NCBI GenBank assembly: GCA_021734835.1 | Contig: JAIPIH010000001.1 | Span: 1-64,000 of the forward strand | DNA length: 64,000 nt | Direction of reading: 5' to 3' | From: Candidatus Cloacimonadota bacterium | GTDB lineage: Bacteria > Cloacimonadota > Cloacimonadia > Cloacimonadales > TCS61 | Shown: positions 53,597 through 62,318 of the stretch, piece after piece | Layout: every line of letters begins with the position of its first letter | How positions within the stretch are numbered: position 1 is the first letter of the stretch | The notes under the pieces: model-generated | Database searches by the model: none | Told to the model about the DNA's origin: nothing | The model's input: the letters and a program-made list of their open reading frames with translations, nothing else | Made by a program: the position numbers and the translations under genes

Positions 53597-54346
53597 ATGG
53601 ATGTTAAAAAATATCATCATCCCTACTCTAATAAATCGGAAAGTGATATAGGGATATTGTTAATTCACGGTATCACGTCAACGACATCAACTATGATATA
53701 TATGGCTAAGGAATTCTCAAAACGAAATTTCAATGTTGAACTACCGGGATTATCAGGACACGGCACAAAATGGCAGGATTTGAATAAAATCTGTTACGAA
53801 GATTGGATAGCTGATCTGGAGCAGGCATTAAACAAACTGAAACAAAGATGTTCCAAGATATTTTTATGCGGTTTATCTTTGGGCGGCGGCTTAGCTCTCT
53901 TTATGGCAAGTAGACATCCTGAGTTAACAGGGCTAATTCTGATCAATCACGCTACAAAATTTTCCCACCCAAAATTCTGGTTTGTTCCCATTCTACGTAA
54001 ATTAGTAAAGTCTACACCAGCGGTAGCTTCTGATATTAAAGATTCAAACTCCAGGGAAATCGCCTATGACAGAACTCCTACAAATGCTGTTTATGAAATG
54101 CTGAAAATGCTGAAGCAAGTTCGCACTAAACTCCCGGAGATCAGGCAGCCGGTAATAATTTTTAAATCACGAGAAGATCACGTTGTGCCTCGCATCAGCG
54201 CAACTTATACAATAAAAAACATTGGCTCTGAGTTCAAAGAACTGATCTGGCTGGAGAATTCATATCATGTTGCACCGCTTGATAATGACAAAAAATTGAT
54301 CGTGCAAAAAAGCTGTGAATTTGTTATAGCTCAATCTAAAAAATAA
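53597..54346 (+). CDS. Alpha/beta hydrolase, carboxylesterase Est30 / monoacylglycerol-lipase-like
   Basis: About 249 residues. The nucleophile elbow is CGLSLGGGLALF, the oxyanion strand is ILLIHGITSTTSTM, the acid is in KSREDHVVP and the His in LENSYHVAPLD. This cap arrangement resembles thermophilic Est30 carboxylesterases and monoacylglycerol lipases. The ATG at 53597 is six bases after GAGG and is preferred to one 12 bases upstream. It follows glpK by 27 bp, which supports the idea that it frees glycerol from acylglycerols for GlpK. The substrate is not proven. Confidence 0.85.
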   Translation: MDVKKYHHPYSNKSESDIGILLIHGITSTTSTMIYMAKEFSKRNFNVELPGLSGHGTKWQDLNKICYEDWIADLEQALNKLKQRCSKIFLCGLSLGGGLALFMASRHPELTGLILINHATKFSHPKFWFVPILRKLVKSTPAVASDIKDSNSREIAYDRTPTNAVYEMLKMLKQVRTKLPEIRQPVIIFKSREDHVVPRISATYTIKNIGSEFKELIWLENSYHVAPLDNDKKLIVQKSCEFVIAQSKK

Positions 54347-54396
54347 TAGAGGCTAGCTTGGATTTCTCTGCAGTTGTTTAGTCTTAATAAAAAAGT

Positions 54397-54424
54397 TTGA
54401 CTTATTAATATCCTAAATTAATGT
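54397..54424 (+). promoter_or_regulatory. Candidate promoter of the pgi-macrodomain gene
   Basis: TTGACT at 54397-54402 and TAATGT at 54419-54424 with a 16-base spacer. The start codon is 80 bases further, after AGGAG. Confidence 0.45.
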
Positions 54425-54504
54425 CTAAAACTCAAATAGATCCTTAGGATGCAAGATGAAGAGAAGATCTAAAATGATAAAAATTAGCAATATCAGGAGA
54501 TAAT

Positions 54505-57000
54505 ATGTTGAGCAGGATAGATCCGACAAAGACGTTATCCTGGTTAAAGCTGAAAGAACATTATCAGCAAATGAAAAAGGTTCAGATGAAAGAACTTTTT
54601 GCTCAGGATACAAAGCGAGCCAAGAAATACTCACTCAAATTTGATGATATTCTGGTAGATTTTTCCAAAAATATTATTGTAGATGACACTATTGAACTGC
54701 TTCTTCACTTAGCCAAAGAGACAAATCTCAAATCAGCAATTGATGATATGTTTTCTGGAAAATTGATCAACGAAACAGAAAATAGAGCTGTGCTGCATAC
54801 TGCGCTTAGAAACCGCTCCGGTAAACCTGTGATCACAAACGGTAAGGATGTCATGCCAGCCGTGAGAGAAGTGCTTGCTAAGATGGAAATATTTTCCGAT
54901 AAAGTTATTTCCGGTACGTGGAAAGGATATACTGGAAAATCAATTACTGATATCGTAAATATTGGAATCGGCGGCTCAGACTTAGGACCACTCATGGTTA
55001 CTGAAGCTTTAGCTCCCTACAATCAGGGAATTGACTTACACTTTGTTTCCAATGTGGATGCCACCCATCTGGTTGAAACTCTTAAAAATCTTGAGCCTGA
55101 AACTACTTTATTCATGATCGCTTCAAAAACGTTCACGACTCAGGAAACTATGGCTAATGCAAATTCTGCCAGAGATTGGTTCCTCCTGCAGGCTAAGGCA
55201 GAGGAAAATATCAGCAAACACTTTGTTGCTATTTCTACTAACACCAAAGCCGTTGCCAAGTTTGGAATTGATCCTGAGAATATGTTCTTTATCTGGGATT
55301 GGGTAGGCGGCAGATATTCACTTTGGAGTGCTGTTGGTTTATCTATTTCCTGTTCATTAGGATTTGAAAATTTTCAAAAATTATTGGAGGGTGCTTTTGC
55401 TATGGACACCCATTTCAGGGAAGCCCAATTCAAGGAGAATATTCCGGTAATTTTAGCTTTATTCGGAATTTGGTATAACAATTTTTTTTCTGCTCATACA
55501 GAAGCAATATTGCCTTATGACCAGTATTTACATCGTTTCCCGGCCTATTTTCAGCAGGGAAATATGGAGAGTAATGGTAAGCAGACTGACAGGAACGGGA
55601 AGGAAGTTTCACACCAAACCGGTCCGATCATTTGGGGAGAACCGGGAACCAATGGACAACATGCTTTCTATCAGCTTATTCATCAGGGAACCAAATTAAT
55701 TCCCTGTGATTTTCTTGCTGCAGCTATTTCACATAATTCATTAGGTGAACATCATCAAATTCTACTTTCAAATTTCTTTGCCCAAACTGAAGCTTTAATG
55801 AAGGGGAAAACAGAGTCAGAAGTTATTTCTGAACTAACCAGCGAAGGAAAAACAAAAGACCAGATAAACAGGTTATTACCTTATAAAGTTTTCAAAGGTA
55901 ACAGACCGACAAATTCTATTTTATACAAAAAATTAACTCCCCGTACTTTGGGAAGTCTTATCGCTATGTATGAGCATAAGATCTTTGTGCAGGGAGTAAT
56001 ATGGAATATTTTCAGTTTTGATCAGTGGGGTGTGGAATTAGGAAAACAGTTAGCCGGTAAAATATTACCTGAGCTTAATTCTTCCGACCCGGTAGATTCT
56101 CATGATGCATCCACAAATTATTTGATAAATACATGTAAAAATATGAGAGCAGATACCTCGGAGATCAGGAAAATCAGCTTCAGGGATATTTATAATAAAA
56201 CTTCCTCTACTGCAAGAGATTGGGATCCAGAGAATCTTACCGAGCTGCATTATAAGATACTAACAGTCTGTGCAGAGCAGGAAATGAGTACAAATCAGAT
56301 TGCAGAAAAATTAGGAAGGAGAGGTAAATCTGGAAATTTCAAACGCGCAATTTCCTTGCTTCGAAATTATAAACTGATCGCTTATAAGTTTCCCGGCAAA
56401 CCTGGTAGCTCCTATCAAAAATACAAGATCACAACCGCAGGTCTTGCCACAATAAAAATCCTTGAGAAAATCAATCATAAATTAATGGAGCGAATTCAGG
56501 TAATTAAAGGTGACATCACGCAGGTAAAAGTAGAGGCAATTGTAAATGCTGCAAATACTTCACTCATGGGCGGCGGCGGTGTTGACGGAGCAATTCACGA
56601 TGCTGCCGGAGAAGAACTTTTACGTGAATGTCGAAAATTAGGCGGTTGTGCTACCGGAAAAGTTAAATTGACAAAAGGATATAAGTTACCTGCGAAATTT
56701 GTAATTCATGCAGTCGGACCGGTTTGGCACGGTGGAAAAAGTAAAGAGGAAGAGCTTTTGAAGAGTGCTTATAAAAACTCCCTGGAGCTGGCGAGACATA
56801 ATAGTATCAGTACTATCGCTTTCCCGGCTATAAGCTGCGGAGTTTATAGATTTCCAATTGAAAAAGCTACTGAAATAGCTGTGAGCGAAGTTAAAAAATA
56901 TATCAAGGAACATTCGGAGATCAAAAAAGTTATTTTTGTATGTTATAATAACGAAATTTACTCTGAGTATTTAAAGATCCTACAACCAGACTCTGCTTGA
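54505..57000 (+). CDS. pgi: Glucose-6-phosphate isomerase fused to a winged-helix linker and a macrodomain
   Basis: An 831-residue single reading frame. Residues 1-549 form a full-length Pgi with the same numbering as E. coli: E355 in GNMESNGK, H386 in GTNGQHAFY and K514 in VELGKQLAG, so it should interconvert glucose 6-phosphate and fructose 6-phosphate. Residues 550-660 are a winged-helix-like stretch ([35 protein letters not shown]). Residues 661-831 are a MacroD-type macrodomain with GDIT (669-672), VNAAN (680-684), [10 protein letters not shown] (689-698) and VIHAVGP, complete for ADP-ribose binding and probably de-ADP-ribosylation. AGGAG precedes the ATG. An in-frame ATG at 56485 opens the macrodomain but has no SD. 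No frameshift was seen between the parts. This combination is not one I know. Confidence 0.88.
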   Translation: MLSRIDPTKTLSWLKLKEHYQQMKKVQMKELFAQDTKRAKKYSLKFDDILVDFSKNIIVDDTIELLLHLAKETNLKSAIDDMFSGKLINETENRAVLHTALRNRSGKPVITNGKDVMPAVREVLAKMEIFSDKVISGTWKGYTGKSITDIVNIGIGGSDLGPLMVTEALAPYNQGIDLHFVSNVDATHLVETLKNLEPETTLFMIASKTFTTQETMANANSARDWFLLQAKAEENISKHFVAISTNTKAVAKFGIDPENMFFIWDWVGGRYSLWSAVGLSISCSLGFENFQKLLEGAFAMDTHFREAQFKENIPVILALFGIWYNNFFSAHTEAILPYDQYLHRFPAYFQQGNMESNGKQTDRNGKEVSHQTGPIIWGEPGTNGQHAFYQLIHQGTKLIPCDFLAAAISHNSLGEHHQILLSNFFAQTEALMKGKTESEVISELTSEGKTKDQINRLLPYKVFKGNRPTNSILYKKLTPRTLGSLIAMYEHKIFVQGVIWNIFSFDQWGVELGKQLAGKILPELNSSDPVDSHDASTNYLINTCKNMRADTSEIRKISFRDIYNKTSSTARDWDPENLTELHYKILTVCAEQEMSTNQIAEKLGRRGKSGNFKRAISLLRNYKLIAYKFPGKPGSSYQKYKITTAGLATIKILEKINHKLMERIQVIKGDITQVKVEAIVNAANTSLMGGGGVDGAIHDAAGEELLRECRKLGGCATGKVKLTKGYKLPAKFVIHAVGPVWHGGKSKEEELLKSAYKNSLELARHNSISTIAFPAISCGVYRFPIEKATEIAVSEVKKYIKEHSEIKKVIFVCYNNEIYSEYLKILQPDSA

Positions 57001-57008
57001 TCATAAAC

Positions 57009-57638
57009 ATGAAATTAGTTAAAACATTAGACGGTTCTTACACTGTATACAGTGAGTTTGCAAAAGAAAACTATCACTCCGTTTCCGGAGCTCTGGATGA
57101 GGCTTTCCAGAAACATGTGAATGCTGTTGGAGTTGAAGACGGCTTTTGCATACTGGATTTCTGTTTTGGTCTGGGTTATAATTCAATTGCTTCTACAATG
57201 GGAAATCACAATTTAGAGATCATCGGTTTGGAAAGCGATTTGGAGGTCCTGCAGGTAATGCAAACCCTCCCTGTTCCAGAAGTAATTAATTCGGAATACA
57301 GTTTTTTCCGAAAAATAGCGGAAAGGCTTAAAATTAGTGATGAGAATAATAACACCATTAAACTGATCATTGGAGATGCTCTTCAAAACATTGATGATCT
57401 TCCTGAAGATTATTTCCACAGAGTTTTTTTTGACCCGTTTTCACCTCAGAAACAACCACAAATGTGGAGTGCTGAGATCTTCCAAAAAGTATATGATAAA
57501 ATGCGGAGAGGTGGGAAGTTGAGCACTTACAGCTGCGCCAAATGGATAAGGCAAAATATGAAAATTGCAGGTTTCACTGTATTGAATGGCCCTGTAGTTG
57601 GCCGGAAAAGTCCTGCTACTATAGGTTTGAAACCGTAA
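57009..57638 (+). CDS. MnmC2-like tRNA wobble-uridine methyltransferase domain protein (DUF752)
   Basis: About 209 residues with an S-adenosylmethionine Rossmann fold: ILDFCFGLGYNSIAS is the SAM loop, VFFDPFSPQKQPQMWS the catalytic-type DPFSP segment of MnmC2/DUF752, and LSTYSCAKWIRQNM the late conserved strand. In E. coli the MnmC2 half methylates nm5U to mnm5U in tRNA. It lacks the MnmC1 oxidase half, as in many bacteria. Its presence fits MnmE in this window. The ATG at 57009 lies eight bases after the pgi-macro stop (57000), so coupling is likely. Confidence 0.82.
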   Translation: MKLVKTLDGSYTVYSEFAKENYHSVSGALDEAFQKHVNAVGVEDGFCILDFCFGLGYNSIASTMGNHNLEIIGLESDLEVLQVMQTLPVPEVINSEYSFFRKIAERLKISDENNNTIKLIIGDALQNIDDLPEDYFHRVFFDPFSPQKQPQMWSAEIFQKVYDKMRRGGKLSTYSCAKWIRQNMKIAGFTVLNGPVVGRKSPATIGLKP

Positions 57639-57643
57639 GAGTT

Positions 57644-57925
57644 ATGATCTTTCCTAAAATATTAGCTCTTGTTATAATTGGAGGCGGATATTTAATTTGG
57701 AATACTATCCTTTTACAAAATAAGCGTAATAAAAAATCTGTTAGGAAATCATCTATCACTCTAGGTTTTGCCTTAGCAATTATACTGGGACAAATGTACT
57801 TTATCTGGTTTGTTTTCCCCCGTTTATTTATTAATGAATATTCAATTCCATTTTTTTTGCTTGTCATAAGATCAATTATTTCAGCATTAATCCTAATGTC
57901 ATTCTGGAAAAAATTTAGAGGATAA
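57644..57925 (+). CDS. Small membrane protein of unknown function
   Basis: The 93-residue protein has three likely membrane helices: [37 protein letters not shown] and the C-terminal [19 protein letters not shown]. Its positive ends are between helices 1 and 2 ([10 protein letters not shown]). I see no signature. The ATG at 57644 starts five bases after the methyltransferase stop, and RuvB begins five bases after its end, so it is in the same transcript. A longer frame beginning at 57542 would overlap the methyltransferase and is not favoured. Confidence 0.65.
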   Translation: MIFPKILALVIIGGGYLIWNTILLQNKRNKKSVRKSSITLGFALAIILGQMYFIWFVFPRLFINEYSIPFFLLVIRSIISALILMSFWKKFRG

Positions 57926-57930
57926 ATATT

Positions 57931-58947
57931 ATGTTAGAAAGAATAACAGATCCTAAGAAAGTAACTGAAGAAAAAGAGTTTGATCGCAGTCTCCGCCCAA
58001 AATCGTTGGATGAATTTGTGGGTCAGGAACAGCTTAAAGAGATTCTGGATATTTCAATTCAAGCAACAAAATTGCGTAAAGAACCGCTTGATCATATTTT
58101 GTTTTACGGACCTCCCGGACTGGGAAAAACTACTCTAGCTCATATTATTGCTCATGAACTTAATGTAGAATTAAAAGTAAGCGCTGGTCCTGTTTTGGAA
58201 AAAGCTCCTGACCTTGCCGGAATACTCACAAATCTGCAAAGGAATGATGTATTTTTTATCGATGAGATCCATCGCTTGAATCACGTAGTTGAAGAATATA
58301 TGTACCCGGCAATTGAGGATTTTGAGATGGAGATCATTATTGACAGCGGACCTTCTGCACGCTCTTTAAATATTGATATAGAACCATTCACTCTGATCGG
58401 CGCTACTACCAGAGCCGGACTACTCACATCTCCACTTCGTGCTAGATTTGGATTGGTTTTAAGATTAGATTATTATGATGTTAAAAGTATTGAAAAAATT
58501 TTAAAACGGTCAGCAGCATTATTGAATATTCCGTTAGATAAGGAGGGAACTATAGAGATCGCCAGACGAAGCCGTGGAACTCCCAGAGTTGCAAATCGTC
58601 TTCTTCGCCGTGTTCGTGATTATGCCCAAATTAGAGGCGACGGTGAGATCACCAAAGAAATTGCACTAAGAGCCTTAAAAATGCTCAACGTTGACTTTGC
58701 TGGTCTGGATGATATGGATAAAAAGCTCCTTATCACAATAATGGAAAATTACGGAGGTGGTCCGGTAGGACTTAAAACTCTCGCAGTTGCCGTGGGAGAA
58801 GATGCCGGTACAGTAGAAGAAATATATGAGCCGTATCTTATCCAACAGGGATTTTTGGATAGAACTTCTCAAGGCAGAAAAGCAACCAGAAAATCCTATA
58901 AGCATTTTAACATAAAACCTGATCAGGAACAAATGGATTTCTTCTGA
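57931..58947 (+). CDS. ruvB: Holliday junction branch-migration helicase RuvB
   Basis: The 338-residue AAA+ motor drives branch migration with RuvA. Seen: [18 protein letters not shown], Walker [12 protein letters not shown], Walker [16 protein letters not shown], sensor 1 [10 protein letters not shown], the arginine finger region [11 protein letters not shown], and the C-terminal winged helix with [10 protein letters not shown] and GPVGLKTLA. Length and motifs are standard. GAGGATA precedes the ATG by seven bases. RuvA and RuvC are not in the window. Confidence 0.97.
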   Translation: MLERITDPKKVTEEKEFDRSLRPKSLDEFVGQEQLKEILDISIQATKLRKEPLDHILFYGPPGLGKTTLAHIIAHELNVELKVSAGPVLEKAPDLAGILTNLQRNDVFFIDEIHRLNHVVEEYMYPAIEDFEMEIIIDSGPSARSLNIDIEPFTLIGATTRAGLLTSPLRARFGLVLRLDYYDVKSIEKILKRSAALLNIPLDKEGTIEIARRSRGTPRVANRLLRRVRDYAQIRGDGEITKEIALRALKMLNVDFAGLDDMDKKLLITIMENYGGGPVGLKTLAVAVGEDAGTVEEIYEPYLIQQGFLDRTSQGRKATRKSYKHFNIKPDQEQMDFF

Positions 58948-58968
58948 TTTATATGAAAATGTCAAAAC

Positions 58969-58997
58969 TTGACGAAAAATCTTTAATTAATTTCTTA
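58969..58997 (+). promoter_or_regulatory. Candidate promoter of tRNA-Val
   Basis: TTGACG at 58969-58974 and TTCTTA 17 bases further at 58992-58997, ten bases before the tRNA; the -10 is weak. Confidence 0.35.
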
Positions 58998-59006
58998 ACC
59001 CTGAGT

Positions 59007-59083
59007 GGGTGATTAGCTCAGTTGGTTAGAGTGCTACGTTGACATCGTAGAGGTCACAGGTTCGAATCCCGTATCACCCACCA
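59007..59083 (+). tRNA. tRNA-Val (anticodon GAC), CCA encoded
   Basis: Acceptor arms GGGTGAT (59007-59013) and ATCACCC (59073-59079) pair, with discriminator A and an encoded CCA (59081-59083). The D arm has AGCTCAGTTGGTTAGAGT, the anticodon stem pairs CTACG with CGTAG around the loop TTGACAT, so the anticodon is GAC, and the T arm contains GGTTCGAATCC. It reads Val codons GUC and GUU. It lies between ruvB and a PP2C gene with no partner tRNA. Confidence 0.95.
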
Positions 59084-59089
59084 TTCTCG

Positions 59090-59110
59090 GTTCCGAAAAA
59101 ACATCGGAAC
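59090..59110 (+). terminator. Hairpin after tRNA-Val, possible terminator
   Basis: GTTCCGA (59090-59096) pairs with TCGGAAC (59104-59110) around a seven-base loop. There is no T-run, so it could be a processing or weak termination site. Confidence 0.35.
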
Positions 59111-59257
59111 TTCGAATGGCGAGATAGTTTAACAAACTGTTTTATTAATTCAACTTGTCCTTTCTTTTGTGACGGAAAAAGAAAGAAACAATTCAAACTC
59201 CATACAACTTTGCACTTCTATTCCCATATACATACTACAAAGTAAAGTTATTTGTCC

Positions 59258-59286
59258 TTGACTTCCTGCAACTGCAATATTACAAT
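59258..59286 (+). promoter_or_regulatory. Promoter of the PP2C phosphatase gene
   Basis: TTGACT (59258-59263), a 17-base spacer and TACAAT (59281-59286) form the best sigma-70-type promoter in the window; it is about 75 bases before the preferred ATG. Confidence 0.65.
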
Positions 59287-59361
59287 TCTTTATGTGAAGA
59301 GTATTATCCCATGGTTCATACAGGACTAAGACAGGAAAGAGTAAAAAAGGATAGGTTTAGA

Positions 59362-60168
59362 ATGAGATTAAAATATGCTTCTAAAACTGATTTAGGTAAA
59401 AAGTACGATCATAATGAAGACTATTTCCTTATCCCGAACTCTAAAAATAATATAGTCGATCTCACTGCAAACAGAGCTGCACATTTCATTCTTTGTGATG
59501 GTATGGGAGGTGCTAAAGCCGGTGAAGTAGCAAGTCAACTTTGTGCTAAACAATTAAATAAAATTATTGAAGAACTTTTGCCAACAAATCATTCATGGAG
59601 AAATATTGGCAAAGATGTGACAGGAAAAAGGGAAGTAAAGTCGCTTAATATTAAAATCCAAAAAGCAATTGAAACAACCAATAAAAATATTTATGAACTT
59701 TCTCAGAAACATGAACAATATCATGGAATGGGAACTACCTTAGTTGCAGCAGTCTTTTTTGAAAACAATTTATTACTCTATTCTATTGGTGACAGCAGAT
59801 GTTACAGACTAAGGGATCGCGAGCTAACCCAATTGACTGAAGACCAATCTGTTGTCTGGCAATTGTACAAAAGTGGAGCAATAACGAAGGATGAGATTCG
59901 TTTTCATCCAGGTAATAATATTATCACAATGTCTTTAGGTACAACACCGGAAATTGAGATCAATTCTTATGAATTTGATTTTCGGGTAGGAGATGTTTTT
60001 CTTATGTGCAGTGACGGATTAACGGATATAATTTCTGATACTGAAATTAGAAATTTTCTTAACAATAGAAGATATATCGAAAAAACCTGCCAGCAATTAG
60101 TCACTTCAGATTTGCAGGAAGGTGGAAAAGATAATATTACTGTGATTTTAGTTGAAATTTTTGAATAA
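59362..60168 (+). CDS. PP2C-family serine/threonine protein phosphatase
   Basis: The 268-residue protein is a PPM phosphatase: metal ligands in HNEDYFLI and DGMGGAKAGEVAS, SIGDSRCYRLR, SDGLTDII and GGKDNITVILVEI. An MGTTLVAAVF strand is also typical. It should remove phosphate from Ser/Thr of a partner, often set by a linked kinase, but no kinase is adjacent. The ATG at 59362 gives the usual start (LKYASKTDLGKKYDHNED); an ATG at 59311 would add 17 residues without an SD. It has its own promoter at 59258-59286 and converges with the ICMT-like gene. Confidence 0.9.
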   Translation: MRLKYASKTDLGKKYDHNEDYFLIPNSKNNIVDLTANRAAHFILCDGMGGAKAGEVASQLCAKQLNKIIEELLPTNHSWRNIGKDVTGKREVKSLNIKIQKAIETTNKNIYELSQKHEQYHGMGTTLVAAVFFENNLLLYSIGDSRCYRLRDRELTQLTEDQSVVWQLYKSGAITKDEIRFHPGNNIITMSLGTTPEIEINSYEFDFRVGDVFLMCSDGLTDIISDTEIRNFLNNRRYIEKTCQQLVTSDLQEGGKDNITVILVEIFE

Positions 60169-60199
60169 CAAGTGCCCCTGAAATTGTATGTGAGCTTAT

Positions 60200-60940
60200 C
60201 TACCTTCCAACAACATTAAAGAATTTCGTATATTTTTTCAAAACACGTAAAATCAGATAGATCACAAAGGAGATCAAGAGTACGATCATAGAATTACGAT
60301 CATAAGTGAATTTGCCGGCAGTAAAGATCTTATCTAAATTGATAATGATTACAAAACTGACAACTAAACCGAAAAAACCGGAATATTCCCGCTTCAAAAC
60401 ATTCTTCCAGGAAAAAACCAATTTGGATTTCTGATATTGCTTCCATCTTGGGAAAAAAGGTGGTGTTTTTTTTGCCCAGTCAATATAATCCTGGTCAAAT
60501 TTTTCAGTTAAAAAAGCTTCTTCCGCATACATTATTCTTTCATAATAAACCCAAAACATTAGTGAAAAAATAATAGTAACCCAGATTGATCTTGTAAACA
60601 GAATTACCCCCATCCACATAAGAAAATTCCCCAGATATAGTGGATGCCGCACAACTGAATAAATTCCTGTAGTGTTCAAAACTTCCGCGATCTGTTTTTT
60701 GGTATTCCGCCCGGATGTCCGTTTGGGCACTTGTCCAATAGTATAAGCTCTCATTATAAAACCCAGAACTGAAAACCCAATACAAACCCAGTTGAAAATC
60801 ACAATATAATAAGAGGAATTTGAAAATATGCGTTCTGTTAATAAGCCGCTGATAACAAGCGGTAAAAGTAAGATCGGCAAATAACTCCGGTGCTGGAACA
60901 ACCAATTTCCCTGATCTCTTAATTCTGTAATTAAAGCCAT
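60200..60940 (-). CDS. Isoprenylcysteine carboxyl methyltransferase-like membrane protein
   Basis: About 246 residues with several membrane helices. The C-terminal half has VVRHPLYLGNFLMWMGV, then ERIMYAEEAFLTEKFDQDYI, the RHPxYxG and EExxL pattern of ICMT/PEMT-type methyltransferases that use SAM at the membrane. Substrates in bacteria are mostly unknown; a lipid or quinone-type group is possible. The ATG at 60940 follows GAGGAG by five bases. The extra hydrophobic segment at the C-terminus (FFGLVVSFVIIINLDKIF) is unusual in length. No neighbour points to its target. Confidence 0.78.
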   Translation of the reverse strand: MALITELRDQGNWLFQHRSYLPILLLPLVISGLLTERIFSNSSYYIVIFNWVCIGFSVLGFIMRAYTIGQVPKRTSGRNTKKQIAEVLNTTGIYSVVRHPLYLGNFLMWMGVILFTRSIWVTIIFSLMFWVYYERIMYAEEAFLTEKFDQDYIDWAKKTPPFFPRWKQYQKSKLVFSWKNVLKREYSGFFGLVVSFVIIINLDKIFTAGKFTYDRNSMIVLLISFVIYLILRVLKKYTKFFNVVGR

Positions 60941-61065
60941 AATTACTCCTCTCCGCTTACTTAATAATTCCCTCTGATTTCCTGAAAACAAATATTAGAT
61001 ACAGTTTCTTTGGCCTTGCTTAATACGGCAAGTGGAAAAATAAGGTTTTTTGATACTTTTTTCCC

Positions 61066-61365
61066 TTAATCATGTTCTTCGTTCTCTTCCTCAACTTCTA
61101 CATCATCCTCTTCTGTCGCTTTATCTATCTCATATTCTCCATTGTTGGAAATTTCGATTTCATAAGCTGTAATATTTTCTGTTTCTCTCTCTGAATCGAT
61201 CTCAGAAATTAATGCTGTATCTGCAATGTTATTGAAGGCCTGTTGTACTTCCTGAGGAAGTTGATTAAATTTCATTTCGCTTTTATCTTCGTCATCTTGA
61301 GCTGAAAGTATACAAGTAAATATCAATAATCCTACTAATAACATAACTTTTTTTACTTTTTCCAT
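61066..61365 (-). CDS. Small secreted acidic protein, PepSY-like
   Basis: A 99-residue precursor with signal peptide MEKVKKVMLLVGLLIFTCILS. The mature part has LPQEVQQAFNNIADTALISE and then AYEIEISNNGEYEIDKATEE, which recall the LP..V..A helix and the YEVEI..DGK strands of PepSY-like domains that bind peptidases or act as inhibitors. The last 20 residues are almost all Asp and Glu (DDVEVEEENEEHD), so it could bind cations. AGGAGG lies eight bases before the ATG. The gene is alone on its strand. Confidence 0.65.
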   Translation of the reverse strand: MEKVKKVMLLVGLLIFTCILSAQDDEDKSEMKFNQLPQEVQQAFNNIADTALISEIDSERETENITAYEIEISNNGEYEIDKATEEDDVEVEEENEEHD

Positions 61366-61658
61366 CTTTTGTTCCTCCTAGTTTTTATTCTTTTGTTATG
61401 AGTATTAAATTTCCATAAAGACCACAATACGTTTTAGTCCTGGCAATCAATGTTTTATTAAACTAATATTTTAACTATCATCCTCTTCTCATAAGTTATT
61501 CTGTTTTACTTCTGCTTTTTACTGCTTTTGTTACTCTGTTTAACTCAAGGAGTTTGTCAAATATTTTATTATACATCTCAATACAGTCAGATAATGTATT
61601 GACAATAAATTCAATTTATTCTTATAAGTATTTATAAGTTAGTCAAGGAGATATTAAC
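61366..61658. other. Regulatory interval before the DUF4405/DOMON gene group
   Basis: 293 bases, divergent between the acidic secreted protein and the DUF4405-like gene. A promoter with TTGACA (61599-61604) and TATAAG (61623-61628) lies near the right end. The rest is AT-rich with no gene. Confidence 0.5.
61599..61628 (+). promoter_or_regulatory. Candidate promoter of the DUF4405-DUF5777-DOMON group
   Basis: TTGACA at 61599-61604 and TATAAG at 61623-61628, 18-base spacer (an alternative TTATAA gives 17). The ATG at 61659 is about 30 bases further. Confidence 0.5.
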
Positions 61659-61898
61659 ATGAATAAGCCAAAAGCTCTGAAATTCCTTAATGTATTTTTG
61701 ATCCTGGCCTTTTTGATAGCAGTATTAGCATTGATTTTTTACAAATTTATCCCTACAGCACTGCAAGGAAGTGAGTTTTTGTACGCAGCTCACGAAATAG
61801 CTGGTGTCTCCTTCATAATTTTAGGTATAATACACTTCACTTTGAATTTTTCGTGGGTAAAAATGATGTATTTCAAAAAGAAGAAAAATAAACCTTAA
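61659..61898 (+). CDS. DUF4405-like membrane protein, possible heme-binding
   Basis: The 79-residue protein has two membrane helices (FLNVFLILAFLIAVLALIFY and VSFIILGIIHFTLNFSW) and two histidines, one in YAAHEIAG and one in LGIIHFTL. This spacing is that of DUF4405 proteins, which resemble the heme-ligating pairs of cytochrome b-type membrane anchors. It may pass electrons across the membrane or anchor a redox partner. AAGGAG lies eight bases before the ATG. The next gene begins nine bases downstream. Confidence 0.72.
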   Translation: MNKPKALKFLNVFLILAFLIAVLALIFYKFIPTALQGSEFLYAAHEIAGVSFIILGIIHFTLNFSWVKMMYFKKKKNKP

Positions 61899-61907
61899 GG
61901 AGTAATT

Positions 61908-62240
61908 ATGAAACTTTTACTTTTAGTATTGATCATTTTTGGGAGTACACTTCTGATCGCTCATCCGGCTTCTGAAGTCAATTTAGTATTTGATAATGAT
62001 AATTCAATGCTGTCCGTTAATTTCAAACATGATGTAAAAGATGTCGATAAACATTTTATCTTTGAAATTCTAGTATTTTTGAACCAAGATCAGATCATCG
62101 AACAGAAAATAACTCGTCAGGATAAACTTGAAGGCGGAACACTGAGCTATAAAATTATTGATGCAAAACCCGGTGACACTATCAAAGTAAAAACAAACTG
62201 TAATAAAACAGGTAAAAAATCAGCTGAAATAGAAATATAA
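61908..62240 (+). CDS. Small secreted beta-sandwich protein
   Basis: A 110-residue precursor with signal peptide MKLLLLVLIIFGSTLLIA. The mature part begins HPASEVNLVFDNDNSMLSV and has KHDVKDVDKHFIFEILVFLN and GDTIKVKTNCNKTGKKSAEI. These alternating strands suggest an immunoglobulin-like or desulfoferrodoxin-like beta-sandwich. Histidines near the start and in DVDKHFIF and one Cys could bind a metal, though this is speculation. AAGGAG lies six bases before the ATG. Its tight spacing with the DUF4405-like gene points to a shared redox job. Confidence 0.65.
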   Translation: MKLLLLVLIIFGSTLLIAHPASEVNLVFDNDNSMLSVNFKHDVKDVDKHFIFEILVFLNQDQIIEQKITRQDKLEGGTLSYKIIDAKPGDTIKVKTNCNKTGKKSAEIEI

Positions 62241-62318
62241 TTTTTTACAGGTATTCTGCAATCATTTGATCGGGAAAAATTGCATTTTGAACCGATTCAT
62301 ACAAACATAGGAGTTGTA

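Noticed and set aside
56485-57000. Macrodomain as a separate gene
   Set aside because: The frame is continuous with Pgi and no SD precedes the ATG at 56485, so a separate gene is not supported, though internal initiation cannot be excluded.
57542-57643. Longer N-terminus for the small membrane protein
   Set aside because: The added residues overlap the methyltransferase gene in another frame and are not membrane-like; the ATG at 57644 follows its stop.
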